64,000 bases of DNA from NCBI GenBank assembly GCA_964616465.1, contig CAZTTO010000001.1, forward strand, positions 300,513 to 364,512, given 5' to 3'. A program made the position numbers and the translations under genes. Of the stretch, positions 25,154-35,010 are shown piece by piece. This DNA comes from JAFLBI01 sp964616465. Its GTDB lineage: Bacteria; Bacteroidota; Bacteroidia; Chitinophagales; Chitinophagaceae. Position 1 is the first letter of the stretch, and the number at the start of each line of letters is the position of its first letter. Below the pieces are notes generated by a model. It was not told the DNA's origin and searched no databases. It was given only the letters and a program-made list of their open reading frames with translations.

Positions 25154-26428
25154 CTACTCGTATCGTAAAGCAACAATTGGATTTAGCTTGGCTGCTTTCA
25201 TGGCCGGATAAATTCCTGCCAATAAACCAACTACACTACAAATAACAATTCCTATTCCAACCCAAAACCAAGGAATGATAAATCCTGTGTCTAGAACTAA
25301 TCCAAAAATATTCCCAACCAATACGCCCAGAATTATTCCAAATATTGCGCCTAGAATACTAATAATCATGCTTTCAAATAAAAACTGAAGTCGCACATCT
25401 TTACGTTTACCTCCTATTGCTTTAATTAGGCCTACCTCTCTTGTTCTTTCATTCACAGCCACTAACATAATATTCATTAATCCTATTGCTGCGCCTATAA
25501 GTGTTATTAATCCAATAGCACCAGCAGAACCAGTAATGCTGCTTAGGAAACCAATAAATAATTCCGCAAACTTGTCGCTTTTTTCAATCACAAAATTACT
25601 TTCTTCAATAGGTGTTGTTTTGCGAATTCCCCTAAAAACAGCCGTAGCCTGATCTGTAGCTACATCTAGCTGCTTAACATCTGCAACCAAAACTCCTAAT
25701 AAATAGGAAGAACTTGCATTGGGTAATCGTCTTGAATTTGTATAAGTAGTAACTACAACATCATCTTGACGTAAAAAGGCACTAGAACCCTTTTCTTTTA
25801 ATACACCAATAACCCTATAAGGAATACTACCCAATTTTATAACTTGATCTAAGGCTGATTCAGGTTTGCTTTTAAATAGCTTATTAACTAAACTGCTTCC
25901 AATTACGCAAACATTTCGTCCTGTTTGAACATCCATTGAGTTGAAGTTTCTTCCATGACTTAACTGATATCCATTTACTTGCAAATAATTTTCATCGCCT
26001 CCCCACACATTGATATTTGGATTGGTTTTTTTGTCTTTAAACTGAACCTCCCAACCTCCACCTCCTCTCTGATACATACTTACAGCTGCTCCAGGAAAGT
26101 AATATGCTTGCTTAAATAATTCAGCTTCTTCTCTTCTGATGGGTTTACCTAAAGCCGACTTTTTTTCCTTCTTTTGACCTCTTTTCGATTTTTTAACATC
26201 ATCCCCACCTCCAAAATTCACACGCGATTCTTTAAAACGAATACTAAAAGCATTGGCCCCCATTGAAGAAAAGCTTTCCCTCAGCGACTTATTCATGGCT
26301 TCTATAGCGGTAATTATACCTATTAGCGCCATAATACCAAAGGCAATAATAGCTACTGTAATACCCGTACGAAGACGATTTCCTTTAATGGTTCTAAATG
26401 CAAGGGAGAATGTATCAAATAAGGTCAT
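25154..26428 (-). CDS. MacB/FtsX-type ABC transporter permease
   Basis: A 424-residue permease: one N-terminal membrane helix (about 20-42), a large periplasmic MacB_PCD-like domain (about 50-290) and three C-terminal helices in the FtsX layout (INIMLVAVNERTREVGLIKAIGGKRKDV is the coupling region). Such permeases work as dimers with a LolD/MacB-type ATPase, moving lipoproteins, peptides or signals. No ATPase is adjacent; that at 1679-2383 belongs to the right class. A Lys-rich insert (KKSKRGQKKEKKS, about residues 79-91) in the periplasmic domain is unusual. Confidence 0.88.
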   Translation of the reverse strand: MTLFDTFSLAFRTIKGNRLRTGITVAIIAFGIMALIGIITAIEAMNKSLRESFSSMGANAFSIRFKESRVNFGGGDDVKKSKRGQKKEKKSALGKPIRREEAELFKQAYYFPGAAVSMYQRGGGGWEVQFKDKKTNPNINVWGGDENYLQVNGYQLSHGRNFNSMDVQTGRNVCVIGSSLVNKLFKSKPESALDQVIKLGSIPYRVIGVLKEKGSSAFLRQDDVVVTTYTNSRRLPNASSSYLLGVLVADVKQLDVATDQATAVFRGIRKTTPIEESNFVIEKSDKFAELFIGFLSSITGSAGAIGLITLIGAAIGLMNIMLVAVNERTREVGLIKAIGGKRKDVRLQFLFESMIISILGAIFGIILGVLVGNIFGLVLDTGFIIPWFWVGIGIVICSVVGLLAGIYPAMKAAKLNPIVALRYE

Positions 26429-26500
26429 AAAAGCTAATTCTTTCTTACCCTAAAGATACATCAGCCCAACTCCATTCAAATTATGTTTTGGGAAGAGCGG

Positions 26501-27889
26501 TTAAAAATAGAGGTAATTGAACAATAATGAGGGAGCAACACCAAGCACGATTAACAAAACCGCAAATAATGCAAGCATACCTTTGAAGGAACTGGTGGGT
26601 TGCTCAAACATTTCAGCTTCGCCTTCTTTAAAATACATTGCCTGAATAAGCCTAAAGTAATAATAAACACTTACTGCGGCAAATATAACCGCTACAACCA
26701 ACAGCCAAACTCCTGCACCACTTTTTATTGCAGAGGCTAGCATGAAGTATTTAGCAAAAAAACCAGCGGTTAAAGGTATCCCAGCTAAGGATAAAACAAA
26801 AACAGCAACACTTGCAGCAACTAGTGGCTGCTTGGCAGCTAATCCATTAAAACCATCAAAAGTGTAGTCTTTCATCTTTACAAGAACTGCAAAAATTCCA
26901 ACAGTCGCGAGCGTATATGCAACAGAATACAATAAAATACCTTCTCTTCCCATATCATTAGCACTCCATAAGGCAAAAAGCATAAATCCTGCTTGTGCAA
27001 TACTTGAATATGCCAACATACGCTTTACACTCTGTTGAAATACTGCTGTAATATTCCCCACAGCTAGTGTCAATACTATCATTAAAGGAAGAATGATTTG
27101 CCATGTTGGCCCAAAAATACCCGTACGTGCCTCAAGTAACTTGATCATTCCTATAAAAACAGTAGCTTTTACAATAGTAGCCATGAATGAGGTAAACACA
27201 CTTGGTGCACCCTCATATACATCTGGCGTCCAAAAATGAAATGGAGCTGCAGATGCCTTAAATGACATTGATATAAAAAGTAATAATAATCCAGCAACTT
27301 CTAAAAATGATACACGCATACTTCCTCCGAATGCAACTACACCTCTCCCTTCTAAACCAAAGTTTCCAACTGCACCATAGCTTAGTGCAATGCCCATTAA
27401 CATAAGTCCAGTTGAAAACGCTCCCATTAAAAAGTATTTCAATGCAGCTTCATTACTTTTTAAGTTTTTCTTATCTGAGCCCGTTAAAATATAAAGAGGA
27501 ATTGAAATAATCTCGATTCCTAGAAACAACATCAATAAGCTATTGTAAGATGTAATTATCGACACCCCACACAAAATGAAAAATATTAGCACAAAGTATT
27601 CAGCACTATAGTTGCCCACTCGCACAATATCTCTTCCACTCAATAAAACATAAAACAATGTTGCTGCAATGGCAATTGAATTAAAGAACAAACCAAATCG
27701 CTCAAAAGAAAGTTGAAGAAATGAGTCAAACTTAATTGACCAGATAGCATATGTCTCTAAAATGTTTGCTAGTAAAAGCACTGTTAAGCCAATAATAGCC
27801 AAATAACGATATACATTTTTGTTGCTTACTAGAAAACTAGCAAACATCATTAAAACACCAAAAGCAGCCGATACTATAATTGCATTCAT
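26501..27889 (-). CDS. nuoN: NADH-quinone oxidoreductase subunit N
   Basis: A 462-residue, very hydrophobic antiporter-like subunit with about 14 membrane helices, the last gene of the nuo operon. Conserved features include the Glu-containing helix MLFLGIEIISIPLYIL, Lys in FKASAAPFHFWTPDVYEGAPS and SSIAQAGFMLFAL. NuoN forms one of the three proton-pumping modules of the membrane arm. It starts 12 nt after nuoM. No clear terminator was found before the permease gene. Confidence 0.96.
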   Translation of the reverse strand: MNAIIVSAAFGVLMMFASFLVSNKNVYRYLAIIGLTVLLLANILETYAIWSIKFDSFLQLSFERFGLFFNSIAIAATLFYVLLSGRDIVRVGNYSAEYFVLIFFILCGVSIITSYNSLLMLFLGIEIISIPLYILTGSDKKNLKSNEAALKYFLMGAFSTGLMLMGIALSYGAVGNFGLEGRGVVAFGGSMRVSFLEVAGLLLLFISMSFKASAAPFHFWTPDVYEGAPSVFTSFMATIVKATVFIGMIKLLEARTGIFGPTWQIILPLMIVLTLAVGNITAVFQQSVKRMLAYSSIAQAGFMLFALWSANDMGREGILLYSVAYTLATVGIFAVLVKMKDYTFDGFNGLAAKQPLVAASVAVFVLSLAGIPLTAGFFAKYFMLASAIKSGAGVWLLVVAVIFAAVSVYYYFRLIQAMYFKEGEAEMFEQPTSSFKGMLALFAVLLIVLGVAPSLLFNYLYF

Positions 27890-27901
27890 ATCCTTATTCT
27901 A

Positions 27902-29332
27902 TTACTGTTGAGCAAATAATTGTGTTACCGCATCTTTTGTCAAATCAAGTAGTGGCTGTGGATATACACCCATTACTATAATTAGTATTGCAATCAATGC
28001 TAAGCTGAAATTCACATTAAAGGAGGTGTCTGTTGCCTTCTCAGTCAATGTATTCAACTCTCCATAAATAACTTTTTGTACCATGTTCAATGTATAAACA
28101 GCCGCAAGAATGATGCTAATTCCAGCAACAGCGGTTAACCAAATATTATACTTGAACAAACTATTGAACATGAGAAACTCACCCACAAATGCGTTTGTCA
28201 AAGGAAGTGCCACATTTGCCAAACTCATCACAACTAGGAGTATTGATAATATAGGTGCCTTTTGTGCAAGCCCGCCCATTTCAGATAAAGATCTTGTGCC
28301 AAGCTTTTGCTCTATTGCATTCGCAACAATCCATAATCCAATTACATTTATTCCATGATGGAACATTTGTATCATTACCCCACTCATTCCGCTTGCATTA
28401 CCACTAAAAATAACAGCACTCATTAAACCTATATGCGCTATTGATGAATATGCAATTAAACGTTTAATATCATCCTGACGAATAGCTAACAAAGAAGCAT
28501 AAATCATCCCAATAACTGAACAGCACACTATAACCCATGCAAACTGCTCGCTAGCCTTAGGAAATAATGGCAACAACCATCTAATAGCTGCAAAAAGCCC
28601 CATCTTAACCATTACGCCACTTAAAATCATAGTAACTGGTGTGGGCGACTGTTCATATGCATCTGGCTGCCAAGTATGTAGCGGGAAAATTGGCATCTTA
28701 ATAGCAAAAGCCAAGAAGAATAACCAAAAAGCCCAATTGGGATAAATGCCTTTAGATGCATTTGCTGTTAAGCTGCTCCAAGCAAAACTTGGAGTACCCT
28801 GCATATAGTAAAGACTCAATATTCCAACAAGCATCAATATTGATCCTACAAAAGTGTAAATGAAAAACTTGAATGTTACTGCAATTCTTTTTTCGCCTCC
28901 CCAAATAGAACATAAGAAATAAACAGGTATTAATGCTAACTCCCAAAAGAAATAAAACAATAAAGCATCTGCTGAAAGGAAAACACCCATTAATCCTGCT
29001 TGGGTTAACAACATTAATGCAAAAAATTGAGGCGATTGATTACTGTTATTTTGCTGAGTAGATATAAATACCAATGGGAAGGACAATGCCGTTAATAAGC
29101 ACATTAACTTAGAAAGACCATCCTGCATAACCAAATTGAATCTGCTCCCTATAGATGGAAGCCAGGCTTGGTCGTATGACAATAAAGATGCATTAGAAAA
29201 CAACGACCATACGCTAATTCCAAGTACTGCTAAACTTGAAAGTAACGCCCACGATTTTACAGATTGACCCTTCATGAAAAAGGCCACAAGTCCGCTAAAA
29301 ATGGGTAGTGCAATGAGTAATACAGGTATCAT
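27902..29332 (-). CDS. nuoM: NADH-quinone oxidoreductase subunit M
   Basis: A 476-residue antiporter-like subunit with about 14 helices. Landmarks are FYFFWELALIPVYFL (the conserved Glu of TM5), FAIKMPIFPLHTWQPDAYEQSPTP (Lys of the discontinuous helix) and RLIAYSSIAHIGLM. It forms the second proton module of complex I. It follows nuoL by 15 nt and precedes nuoN by 12 nt. Confidence 0.97.
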   Translation of the reverse strand: MIPVLLIALPIFSGLVAFFMKGQSVKSWALLSSLAVLGISVWSLFSNASLLSYDQAWLPSIGSRFNLVMQDGLSKLMCLLTALSFPLVFISTQQNNSNQSPQFFALMLLTQAGLMGVFLSADALLFYFFWELALIPVYFLCSIWGGEKRIAVTFKFFIYTFVGSILMLVGILSLYYMQGTPSFAWSSLTANASKGIYPNWAFWLFFLAFAIKMPIFPLHTWQPDAYEQSPTPVTMILSGVMVKMGLFAAIRWLLPLFPKASEQFAWVIVCCSVIGMIYASLLAIRQDDIKRLIAYSSIAHIGLMSAVIFSGNASGMSGVMIQMFHHGINVIGLWIVANAIEQKLGTRSLSEMGGLAQKAPILSILLVVMSLANVALPLTNAFVGEFLMFNSLFKYNIWLTAVAGISIILAAVYTLNMVQKVIYGELNTLTEKATDTSFNVNFSLALIAILIIVMGVYPQPLLDLTKDAVTQLFAQQ

Positions 29333-29347
29333 AATCCAATAATATCT

Positions 29348-31276
29348 TTAAAAAATGTTGTTTAATGTCTTTATAATTGTTGCATCATTGAACCAAATCA
29401 ATAGAAACACAACAATGGATAGAATCATAAAGAGCAAATAATTACCAACTTGCCCACTTTGAATTAATCTAAATTGTCTTGCGCCATAATGAACTAGTTT
29501 GCCAACGCCATTTACAGCCCCATCAATAATATTTTTTTCAACTATATTTTTTAATAGTACCGAGAAAATATGCAAAGGCTGAATAATTACAGCCTGATAA
29601 AGCTCATCTATATACCACTTATTGGCCATCCATTTTTTAATTCCAGTATCTTCTTTCTGTACGTCAACATCCTGTTTTCCAAACATTTTTACAGCAACAA
29701 GAATCATAATTAAAACCAATACAGTGCTTATTCCCATAAGCATATATTCTGTTGCATGGTCTAAATGCGCATGTTGAACTAATTTATTTGACTCTTGAAA
29801 AACAGGAGCTAAGAAGTGTTCTAACCAATGTGCATTTTCTGCAAACACAGCTGGAATACCTATAAAACCTCCAACTACAGATAACACTGCTAAAACAATC
29901 AATGGGAAAGTCATAGATAATGGACTTTCATGAATGGGGTGTGCAGGATCTGTATGCCCTCTATAATTACCCAAGAAGGTCAAACTGTATAAACGAAACA
30001 TATAAAATGCCGTCATCAAAGCGCCTCCCATTGCTATGATATACATCCAAGGTTGATGTACATAAGCAGCCATCAAAATTTCATCTTTTGAAAAGAATCC
30101 TGAAAATGGAGGAATACCTGCTATAGCAATACATCCAAGTAAAAATGTAAGATGTGTAACAGGTAGCTGCTTTTTCAAACCTCCCATTTTTCTAATATCT
30201 TGTTCATGGTGCAGTGCATGTATTACTGAGCCAGCCCCTAAGAATAACAATGCTTTAAAAAATGCATGTGTCATTACATGAAATACAGCCCCCGTATAAG
30301 CTCCAACTCCTAGTCCTAAAAACATATAGCCAAGTTGACTAACAGTAGAGTATGCCAAAACCTTTTTTATATCGTTTTGTCGAAGAGCAATAGTTGCTGC
30401 AAAAACAGCTGTTGCTAATCCAATCATAGCCACAAATCCTTGAGAGAATGGAGCCAGTGTATACATCACATTACTTCTGGCAATCATGTAAATACCTGCG
30501 GTTACCATGGTAGCTGCGTGGATAAGTGCTGATACAGGTGTTGGACCAGCCATCGCATCGGGCAACCAGGTATACAAAGGAATTTGAGCACTTTTACCCA
30601 TAGCACCAACAAACAATAACATAGTAATTGCCGTAATATCGAAAGTTGAAAGAGTAGCTACTTGAGCAAAAACTTCACCATATGATGCAGTTCCTAGTTT
30701 AGCTAACATCCAAAATACAGCCAACAAAAATCCAAGATCACCAATTCGGTTCATGATAAATGCTTTCTTAGCAGCATAATTATAGTCGCCGTTTTTGAAC
30801 CAATACCCTATTAATAGGTAAGAACACAAACCAACCCCTTCCCAACCAATAAACATAATTACATAGTTGGCACCCAATACCAACAAAAGCATTGAAAAAA
30901 CAAACAAATTCATGTAGGCAAAAAACCTTGCGAAATGATGCGAATCTTCTTCATGCATGTAACTAGTTGAATAAACATGAATTAAGAAGCCAATGCCTGT
31001 AATAATAAGTAAAAACAAAGATGATAACTGGTCTACCTGAAATGCAAATGGAATCGAAAAATCATCTGTTTGTATAAAATGGAAAAGTGTAAATACTTGT
31101 CCATTACCTGATTCGTACACTTGACTAAACAACAAACAGGAAACTACAAATGCACCTAAAATAGATCCACTGGCAATATATCCTGTTGCAGTTTTCGATA
31201 AATAATTTCTTCCTAAACCGGTTATCAGAAAACCAATTAAAGGGAACAATGGAACCAAGAAAACAAGCTGACTCAT
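29348..31276 (-). CDS. nuoL: NADH-quinone oxidoreductase subunit L
   Basis: A 642-residue antiporter-like subunit, the distal proton module. It has MFIGWEGVGLCSYLLIGYWF, SAQIPLYTWLPDAMAGPTPVSALIHAATMVTAG and KVLAYSTVSQLGYM, and the long C-terminal stretch (after about residue 500) that forms the horizontal helix clamping the membrane arm. Length is typical for the family. It lies 40 nt after nuoK. Confidence 0.97.
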   Translation of the reverse strand: MSQLVFLVPLFPLIGFLITGLGRNYLSKTATGYIASGSILGAFVVSCLLFSQVYESGNGQVFTLFHFIQTDDFSIPFAFQVDQLSSLFLLIITGIGFLIHVYSTSYMHEEDSHHFARFFAYMNLFVFSMLLLVLGANYVIMFIGWEGVGLCSYLLIGYWFKNGDYNYAAKKAFIMNRIGDLGFLLAVFWMLAKLGTASYGEVFAQVATLSTFDITAITMLLFVGAMGKSAQIPLYTWLPDAMAGPTPVSALIHAATMVTAGIYMIARSNVMYTLAPFSQGFVAMIGLATAVFAATIALRQNDIKKVLAYSTVSQLGYMFLGLGVGAYTGAVFHVMTHAFFKALLFLGAGSVIHALHHEQDIRKMGGLKKQLPVTHLTFLLGCIAIAGIPPFSGFFSKDEILMAAYVHQPWMYIIAMGGALMTAFYMFRLYSLTFLGNYRGHTDPAHPIHESPLSMTFPLIVLAVLSVVGGFIGIPAVFAENAHWLEHFLAPVFQESNKLVQHAHLDHATEYMLMGISTVLVLIMILVAVKMFGKQDVDVQKEDTGIKKWMANKWYIDELYQAVIIQPLHIFSVLLKNIVEKNIIDGAVNGVGKLVHYGARQFRLIQSGQVGNYLLFMILSIVVFLLIWFNDATIIKTLNNIF

Positions 31277-31316
31277 ATATCTTCATTTACATGAAAAAGA
31301 TCATACATCCTTTTCA

Positions 31317-31652
31317 TTAGTTTTTTAACCTATTTAAGAAATGAACATCCACTGAATGTGTATTTCGAAACATCATTACAATGATTGCCAGACCAACTGC
31401 TACTTCAGCAGCCGCAACCACCATGATAAAAAACACAAACAATTGTGCATCTATTCCAATTGTTGTATCTGCAACAGTGGTTAGTGCCTCTGCATGGTGC
31501 ATTTTCGAGAATGCTACCAACAATAAGTTCACAGCATTAAGCATTAACTCTATACACATAAATACAATAATTGCATTTCTACGTGTAAGAACGCCAATAA
31601 CACCTATACTAAATAATGCAAGTGCTAGGAATATATAATATTGAATAGGCAT
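31317..31652 (-). CDS. nuoK: NADH-quinone oxidoreductase subunit K
   Basis: A 111-residue protein with three membrane helices, including the two conserved glutamates in FMCIELMLNAVNLLLVAF and VVAAAEVAVGLAIIVMMF that form the half-channel next to NuoJ and NuoN. It starts 9 nt after nuoJ. Confidence 0.96.
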   Translation of the reverse strand: MPIQYYIFLALALFSIGVIGVLTRRNAIIVFMCIELMLNAVNLLLVAFSKMHHAEALTTVADTTIGIDAQLFVFFIMVVAAAEVAVGLAIIVMMFRNTHSVDVHFLNRLKN

Positions 31653-31661
31653 AGTTCTTTT

Positions 31662-32165
31662 TTAATCTTTTTTACCAATGACTACTGCACCAACCATTGC
31701 GCTTAAAAACAAAACGCTACTAATTTCAAAAGGCACAGTGTATTCAGAAAACAACTTCATTCCAAGTTGCTTTATTAGACCAATATTTCCTTCTTTGACT
31801 AATGCTGTTTTCCCGCCTAGTTCTGCAGTTTGTCTAACTAAAGAAACCAACACCATCATAAAACAGCCACCAGCAAGAACTCCGGCTAATTGCATCATCC
31901 AACTCTTTCGAGGCTCAGCTTCTGAATTTAAATTCATAAGCATGATTACGAAAAGGAATAGAACCATAATTGCACCAGCATAAACAATAATATTAACGAT
32001 AGCCAAAAATTGGGCATTCATTAATATATAATGGCCAGATATAGCAAAAAATGTTGCAACTAACCATAATACACTATGTACCGGATTACGACTCAGCACT
32101 ACCATCAAAGCACCAACCAAGGCCAATGCACTGAGGAACCAAAATAAAATCTCTGTTATACTCAT
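31662..32165 (-). CDS. nuoJ: NADH-quinone oxidoreductase subunit J
   Basis: A 167-residue membrane subunit with five helices. The conserved block VNIIVYAGAIMVLFLFVIMLMNL, with its Tyr/Gly pi-bulge of TM3, links quinone reduction to the antiporter modules. It follows nuoI by 12 nt in the operon. Confidence 0.96.
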   Translation of the reverse strand: MSITEILFWFLSALALVGALMVVLSRNPVHSVLWLVATFFAISGHYILMNAQFLAIVNIIVYAGAIMVLFLFVIMLMNLNSEAEPRKSWMMQLAGVLAGGCFMMVLVSLVRQTAELGGKTALVKEGNIGLIKQLGMKLFSEYTVPFEISSVLFLSAMVGAVVIGKKD

Positions 32166-32177
32166 TTTTAGGCTGAA

Positions 32178-32714
32178 TTAATTGTTTAATCCTTTTGCTT
32201 TTGCATACCCCTCCGGATCTTGAATAGGATGCGGAATTAAAAGTTCATCCTTGCCATAAATGAACCCTTTTCTTGTATAGTTAGAAGGTGCAAATGTTTC
32301 ACTTAAATAAATGGCATCTTTTGGACAAGCTTCTTCGCATAGTCCACAGAAGATACAACGCAACATATTAATTTCATATTTGGCTGCATACTTCTCTTCT
32401 CTGTATAAGTTTTCTTCACCCTCCAATCTTTCTGCTGCTTCCATTGTAATGGCTTCAGCTGGACAAGCAACAGCACATAATCCACATGCAGTGCAGCGCT
32501 CTCGACCTTCTTCATCTCTATTTAAAACATGTAAACCACGGAAAACGGGGCTAAATGGACGTGTTTCTTCTGGGTAATTAATAGTAGGACGTTTTTTAAA
32601 TGAGTGTCCAAAAGTAATTGCCATACCCTTTAAAATTGAGGGTAAATACAATTTTTCCCACCAAGTCATGGGTTTACGATCTACTGCTTTCGCTCTTTGA
32701 GTTAGGGCCTGCAT
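32178..32714 (-). CDS. nuoI: NADH-quinone oxidoreductase subunit I
   Basis: A 178-residue ferredoxin-like subunit with two [4Fe-4S] motifs, CTACGLCAVACP and CIFCGLCEEACP, which form clusters N6a and N6b between NuoG and NuoB. The N-terminal helix (KLYLPSILKGMAITFGHSF) attaches it to NuoH. A 90-nt gap separates it from nuoH, the largest in the operon; I found no clear promoter or hairpin there. Confidence 0.97.
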   Translation of the reverse strand: MQALTQRAKAVDRKPMTWWEKLYLPSILKGMAITFGHSFKKRPTINYPEETRPFSPVFRGLHVLNRDEEGRERCTACGLCAVACPAEAITMEAAERLEGEENLYREEKYAAKYEINMLRCIFCGLCEEACPKDAIYLSETFAPSNYTRKGFIYGKDELLIPHPIQDPEGYAKAKGLNN

Positions 32715-32804
32715 ATGTAGCTCTTCTTTTTTAAGATTTGCAAATATTGTTTTTTGCGTTCAACCAAACAAGCTAAATGCACTTGAATGAATGAACATTT
32801 TGTA

Positions 32805-33857
32805 TCAGAGACCAGATTTGGCAAGAATCAATGCTCCAGTAATGAGCATGTTGAATAAAGCCAAAGGTATTAAGCTCTTCCAACCTAAATTCATAAGTTG
32901 GTCATAGCGGAAACGTGGAATAGTCCAACGTACCCACATAAATAAGAATAAGAAGAATACAATCTTTGCCATGAGGGAAGCTATTCCCACCAATGCAGCT
33001 ACATTGCTACTCAATGTAGACTCATCCAAGAATGGCACGTCATACCCTCCAAAATAAAGGGTCGACATAACTGCACTACCAATAAACATATGGATGTATT
33101 CGGCAAATAAAAAGAACCCTAGTTTCATAGAGGAATACTCCTGATGATAACCAAAGTTTAATTCATTTTCTGCTTCAGGTAAATCAAATGGAGTTCTGTT
33201 ACATTCCGCGAACACACAAATGATGAAAATTAGAAATCCAAGTGGTTGATAAACAATGTTCCAATAGGAATCCATTTGCTGCTCTACTATAGTTTTCATG
33301 CTTAATGATCCTGTAAGCATTAATAAAGCAATTAATGATAAGCCCATAGCTAATTCGTAACTAATAGCCTGAGAAGCTCCTCTAAGAGCAGCCATTAGAG
33401 AAAATTTATTATTAGAAGCCCAGCCCCCAATTAACATGCCATAAACACCTAAGCTAACAACTCCAAATACATACAGAACTCCAATATTAATATCAGCAAT
33501 TTGAAGTTGGATAGTTCTTCCAAACATCTCAACCTGATTACCCCACGGTATTACAGCACATGTCATAAGCGCTGCAGTCATGGCCATAAATGGACCTAGA
33601 ATAAAAAGAAATTTATTAGAAGTATTGGGAATGATTTCTTCTTTCATCAACAATTTCAATCCATCTGCAAACGGCTGAAATAAACCAAATGGGCCCACCC
33701 TATTAGGTCCACTTCTATCTTGAAGCAATGCAGCCACCTTTCTTTCAGCAAAAGTGGTATAAAGTGCAATACCTAAACTTGCGAAAATAATTACTGCAAT
33801 AAGAATGAGTTTTTCTAAGAATAAAGCCAAATCAAATGCTAATATAATTGTGTTCAT
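32805..33857 (-). CDS. nuoH: NADH-quinone oxidoreductase subunit H
   Basis: A 350-residue membrane subunit with eight helices that encloses the quinone chamber. Signature stretches are FAERKVAALLQDRSGPNRVGPFGLFQPFADGLKLL, ELAMGLSLIALL and CNRTPFDLPEAENELNFGYHQEYSSMKLGFFLFAEY. It couples quinone reduction to proton pumping. It lies 13 nt downstream of nuoG. Confidence 0.97.
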   Translation of the reverse strand: MNTIILAFDLALFLEKLILIAVIIFASLGIALYTTFAERKVAALLQDRSGPNRVGPFGLFQPFADGLKLLMKEEIIPNTSNKFLFILGPFMAMTAALMTCAVIPWGNQVEMFGRTIQLQIADINIGVLYVFGVVSLGVYGMLIGGWASNNKFSLMAALRGASQAISYELAMGLSLIALLMLTGSLSMKTIVEQQMDSYWNIVYQPLGFLIFIICVFAECNRTPFDLPEAENELNFGYHQEYSSMKLGFFLFAEYIHMFIGSAVMSTLYFGGYDVPFLDESTLSSNVAALVGIASLMAKIVFFLFLFMWVRWTIPRFRYDQLMNLGWKSLIPLALFNMLITGALILAKSGL

Positions 33858-33870
33858 GCTTTAAAATTTC

Positions 33871-34965
33871 TTATTCAAAATCAGTTGAGTGTGCAGGTCT
33901 ATCTAATAGTGAAAGCGACTTGTCGGGTTGATTCACTTCGCTCACAGAATGAATATCCATCAGAAGCTTTGGACTTCTTCCGTCCATTACAGCTTCGAAT
34001 GTTTCTTGAGGAACAACCAATTTTTCATAATGCCCCTGAGAAATCACTGAATGACGATTCACTTCAGCAGGTCCTTCTACTATCCAATCACTGGCTTGTT
34101 TTTTATCAAATCTACAGGTATTACAAATCCAGCCAGTTCCACCTTTTGTACTTTCTTTCACCTCACCCCACTCGTCTTTTCTGGCAGTCACTCTAAATAC
34201 TTCATCTCCTCTCATCCACAATTGTACCTCACCACAACACGTATCGCAATCACGATGCGCATTAACAGGCTTAGTAAACCAAACCCTGTTTTTAAAACGG
34301 AAAGTTTTATCTGTTAATGCTCCAACCGGACAAACATCTATTACGTTTCCGATAAAATCATTTTTTAAATTCTTTTCAATAAAGGTTGCAATCTCCGCGT
34401 GATCACCTCTATCAAGCACACCATGCTCACGAGTTTTTGTTAATTGATCGGCTGTGTACACACAACGATAACATAAAATACAGCGTGTCATGTGTAGCTG
34501 AATATATTCACCTAAATCATGTTTCTTGAAAGTACGACGCTGAAATTCGTAACGAGTTGCTTCTGCTCCATGTTCGTAACTTAAATCCTGCAAATGACAT
34601 TCACCCGCTTGATCACAAATTGGACAATCCAATGGGTGGTTAATTAATAAAAATTCTACCACACCTTTTCTTGCATCCAATACTTTTTCACTGGTGATAT
34701 TCTTCACTTCCATTCCATCCATAACAGTAGTTCTACAGCTAGCAACAAGCTTTGGCATTGGACGAGGATCTTTTTCGGATCCCTTACTTACCTCAACCAA
34801 ACAAGTTCTACATTTACCACCACTGCCTTCTAGTTTGCTATAATAGCACATTGCAGGTGGTGCAACTTCTCCACCAACCTTTCGAGCAGCTTGCAATATG
34901 GTTGTTCCAGTGGGAACTTCCACAGTAATGTTATCGATGGTTACTTTCACCAGATTTTCAGACAT
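33871..34965 (-). CDS. nuoG: NADH-quinone oxidoreductase subunit G, short form
   Basis: A 364-residue NuoG with only the N-terminal cluster domains: a plant-type [2Fe-2S] ferredoxin (Cys40, Cys52, Cys55, Cys77), the H/C-rich [4Fe-4S] region (DCPICDQAGEC), two cysteine groups for N4/N5 (CILCYRC, DVCPVGAL) and DCDTCCGE...CNTC for a further cluster. The 400-odd-residue molybdopterin-like domain of E. coli NuoG is missing. I believe this is usual for Bacteroidota complex I, and the gene is followed normally by nuoH 13 nt on, so it is not a truncation by mutation. Confidence 0.95.
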   Translation of the reverse strand: MSENLVKVTIDNITVEVPTGTTILQAARKVGGEVAPPAMCYYSKLEGSGGKCRTCLVEVSKGSEKDPRPMPKLVASCRTTVMDGMEVKNITSEKVLDARKGVVEFLLINHPLDCPICDQAGECHLQDLSYEHGAEATRYEFQRRTFKKHDLGEYIQLHMTRCILCYRCVYTADQLTKTREHGVLDRGDHAEIATFIEKNLKNDFIGNVIDVCPVGALTDKTFRFKNRVWFTKPVNAHRDCDTCCGEVQLWMRGDEVFRVTARKDEWGEVKESTKGGTGWICNTCRFDKKQASDWIVEGPAEVNRHSVISQGHYEKLVVPQETFEAVMDGRSPKLLMDIHSVSEVNQPDKSLSLLDRPAHSTDFE

Positions 34966-35010
34966 ATTTCAAAAAATTAACCGGTTCTTGTTATTGATTT
35001 CGTTTTGCAT

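Noticed and set aside
33871..34965. Frameshift as the cause of the short NuoG
   Set aside because: The gene ends cleanly 13 nt before nuoH and no molybdopterin-domain sequence is left in other frames.
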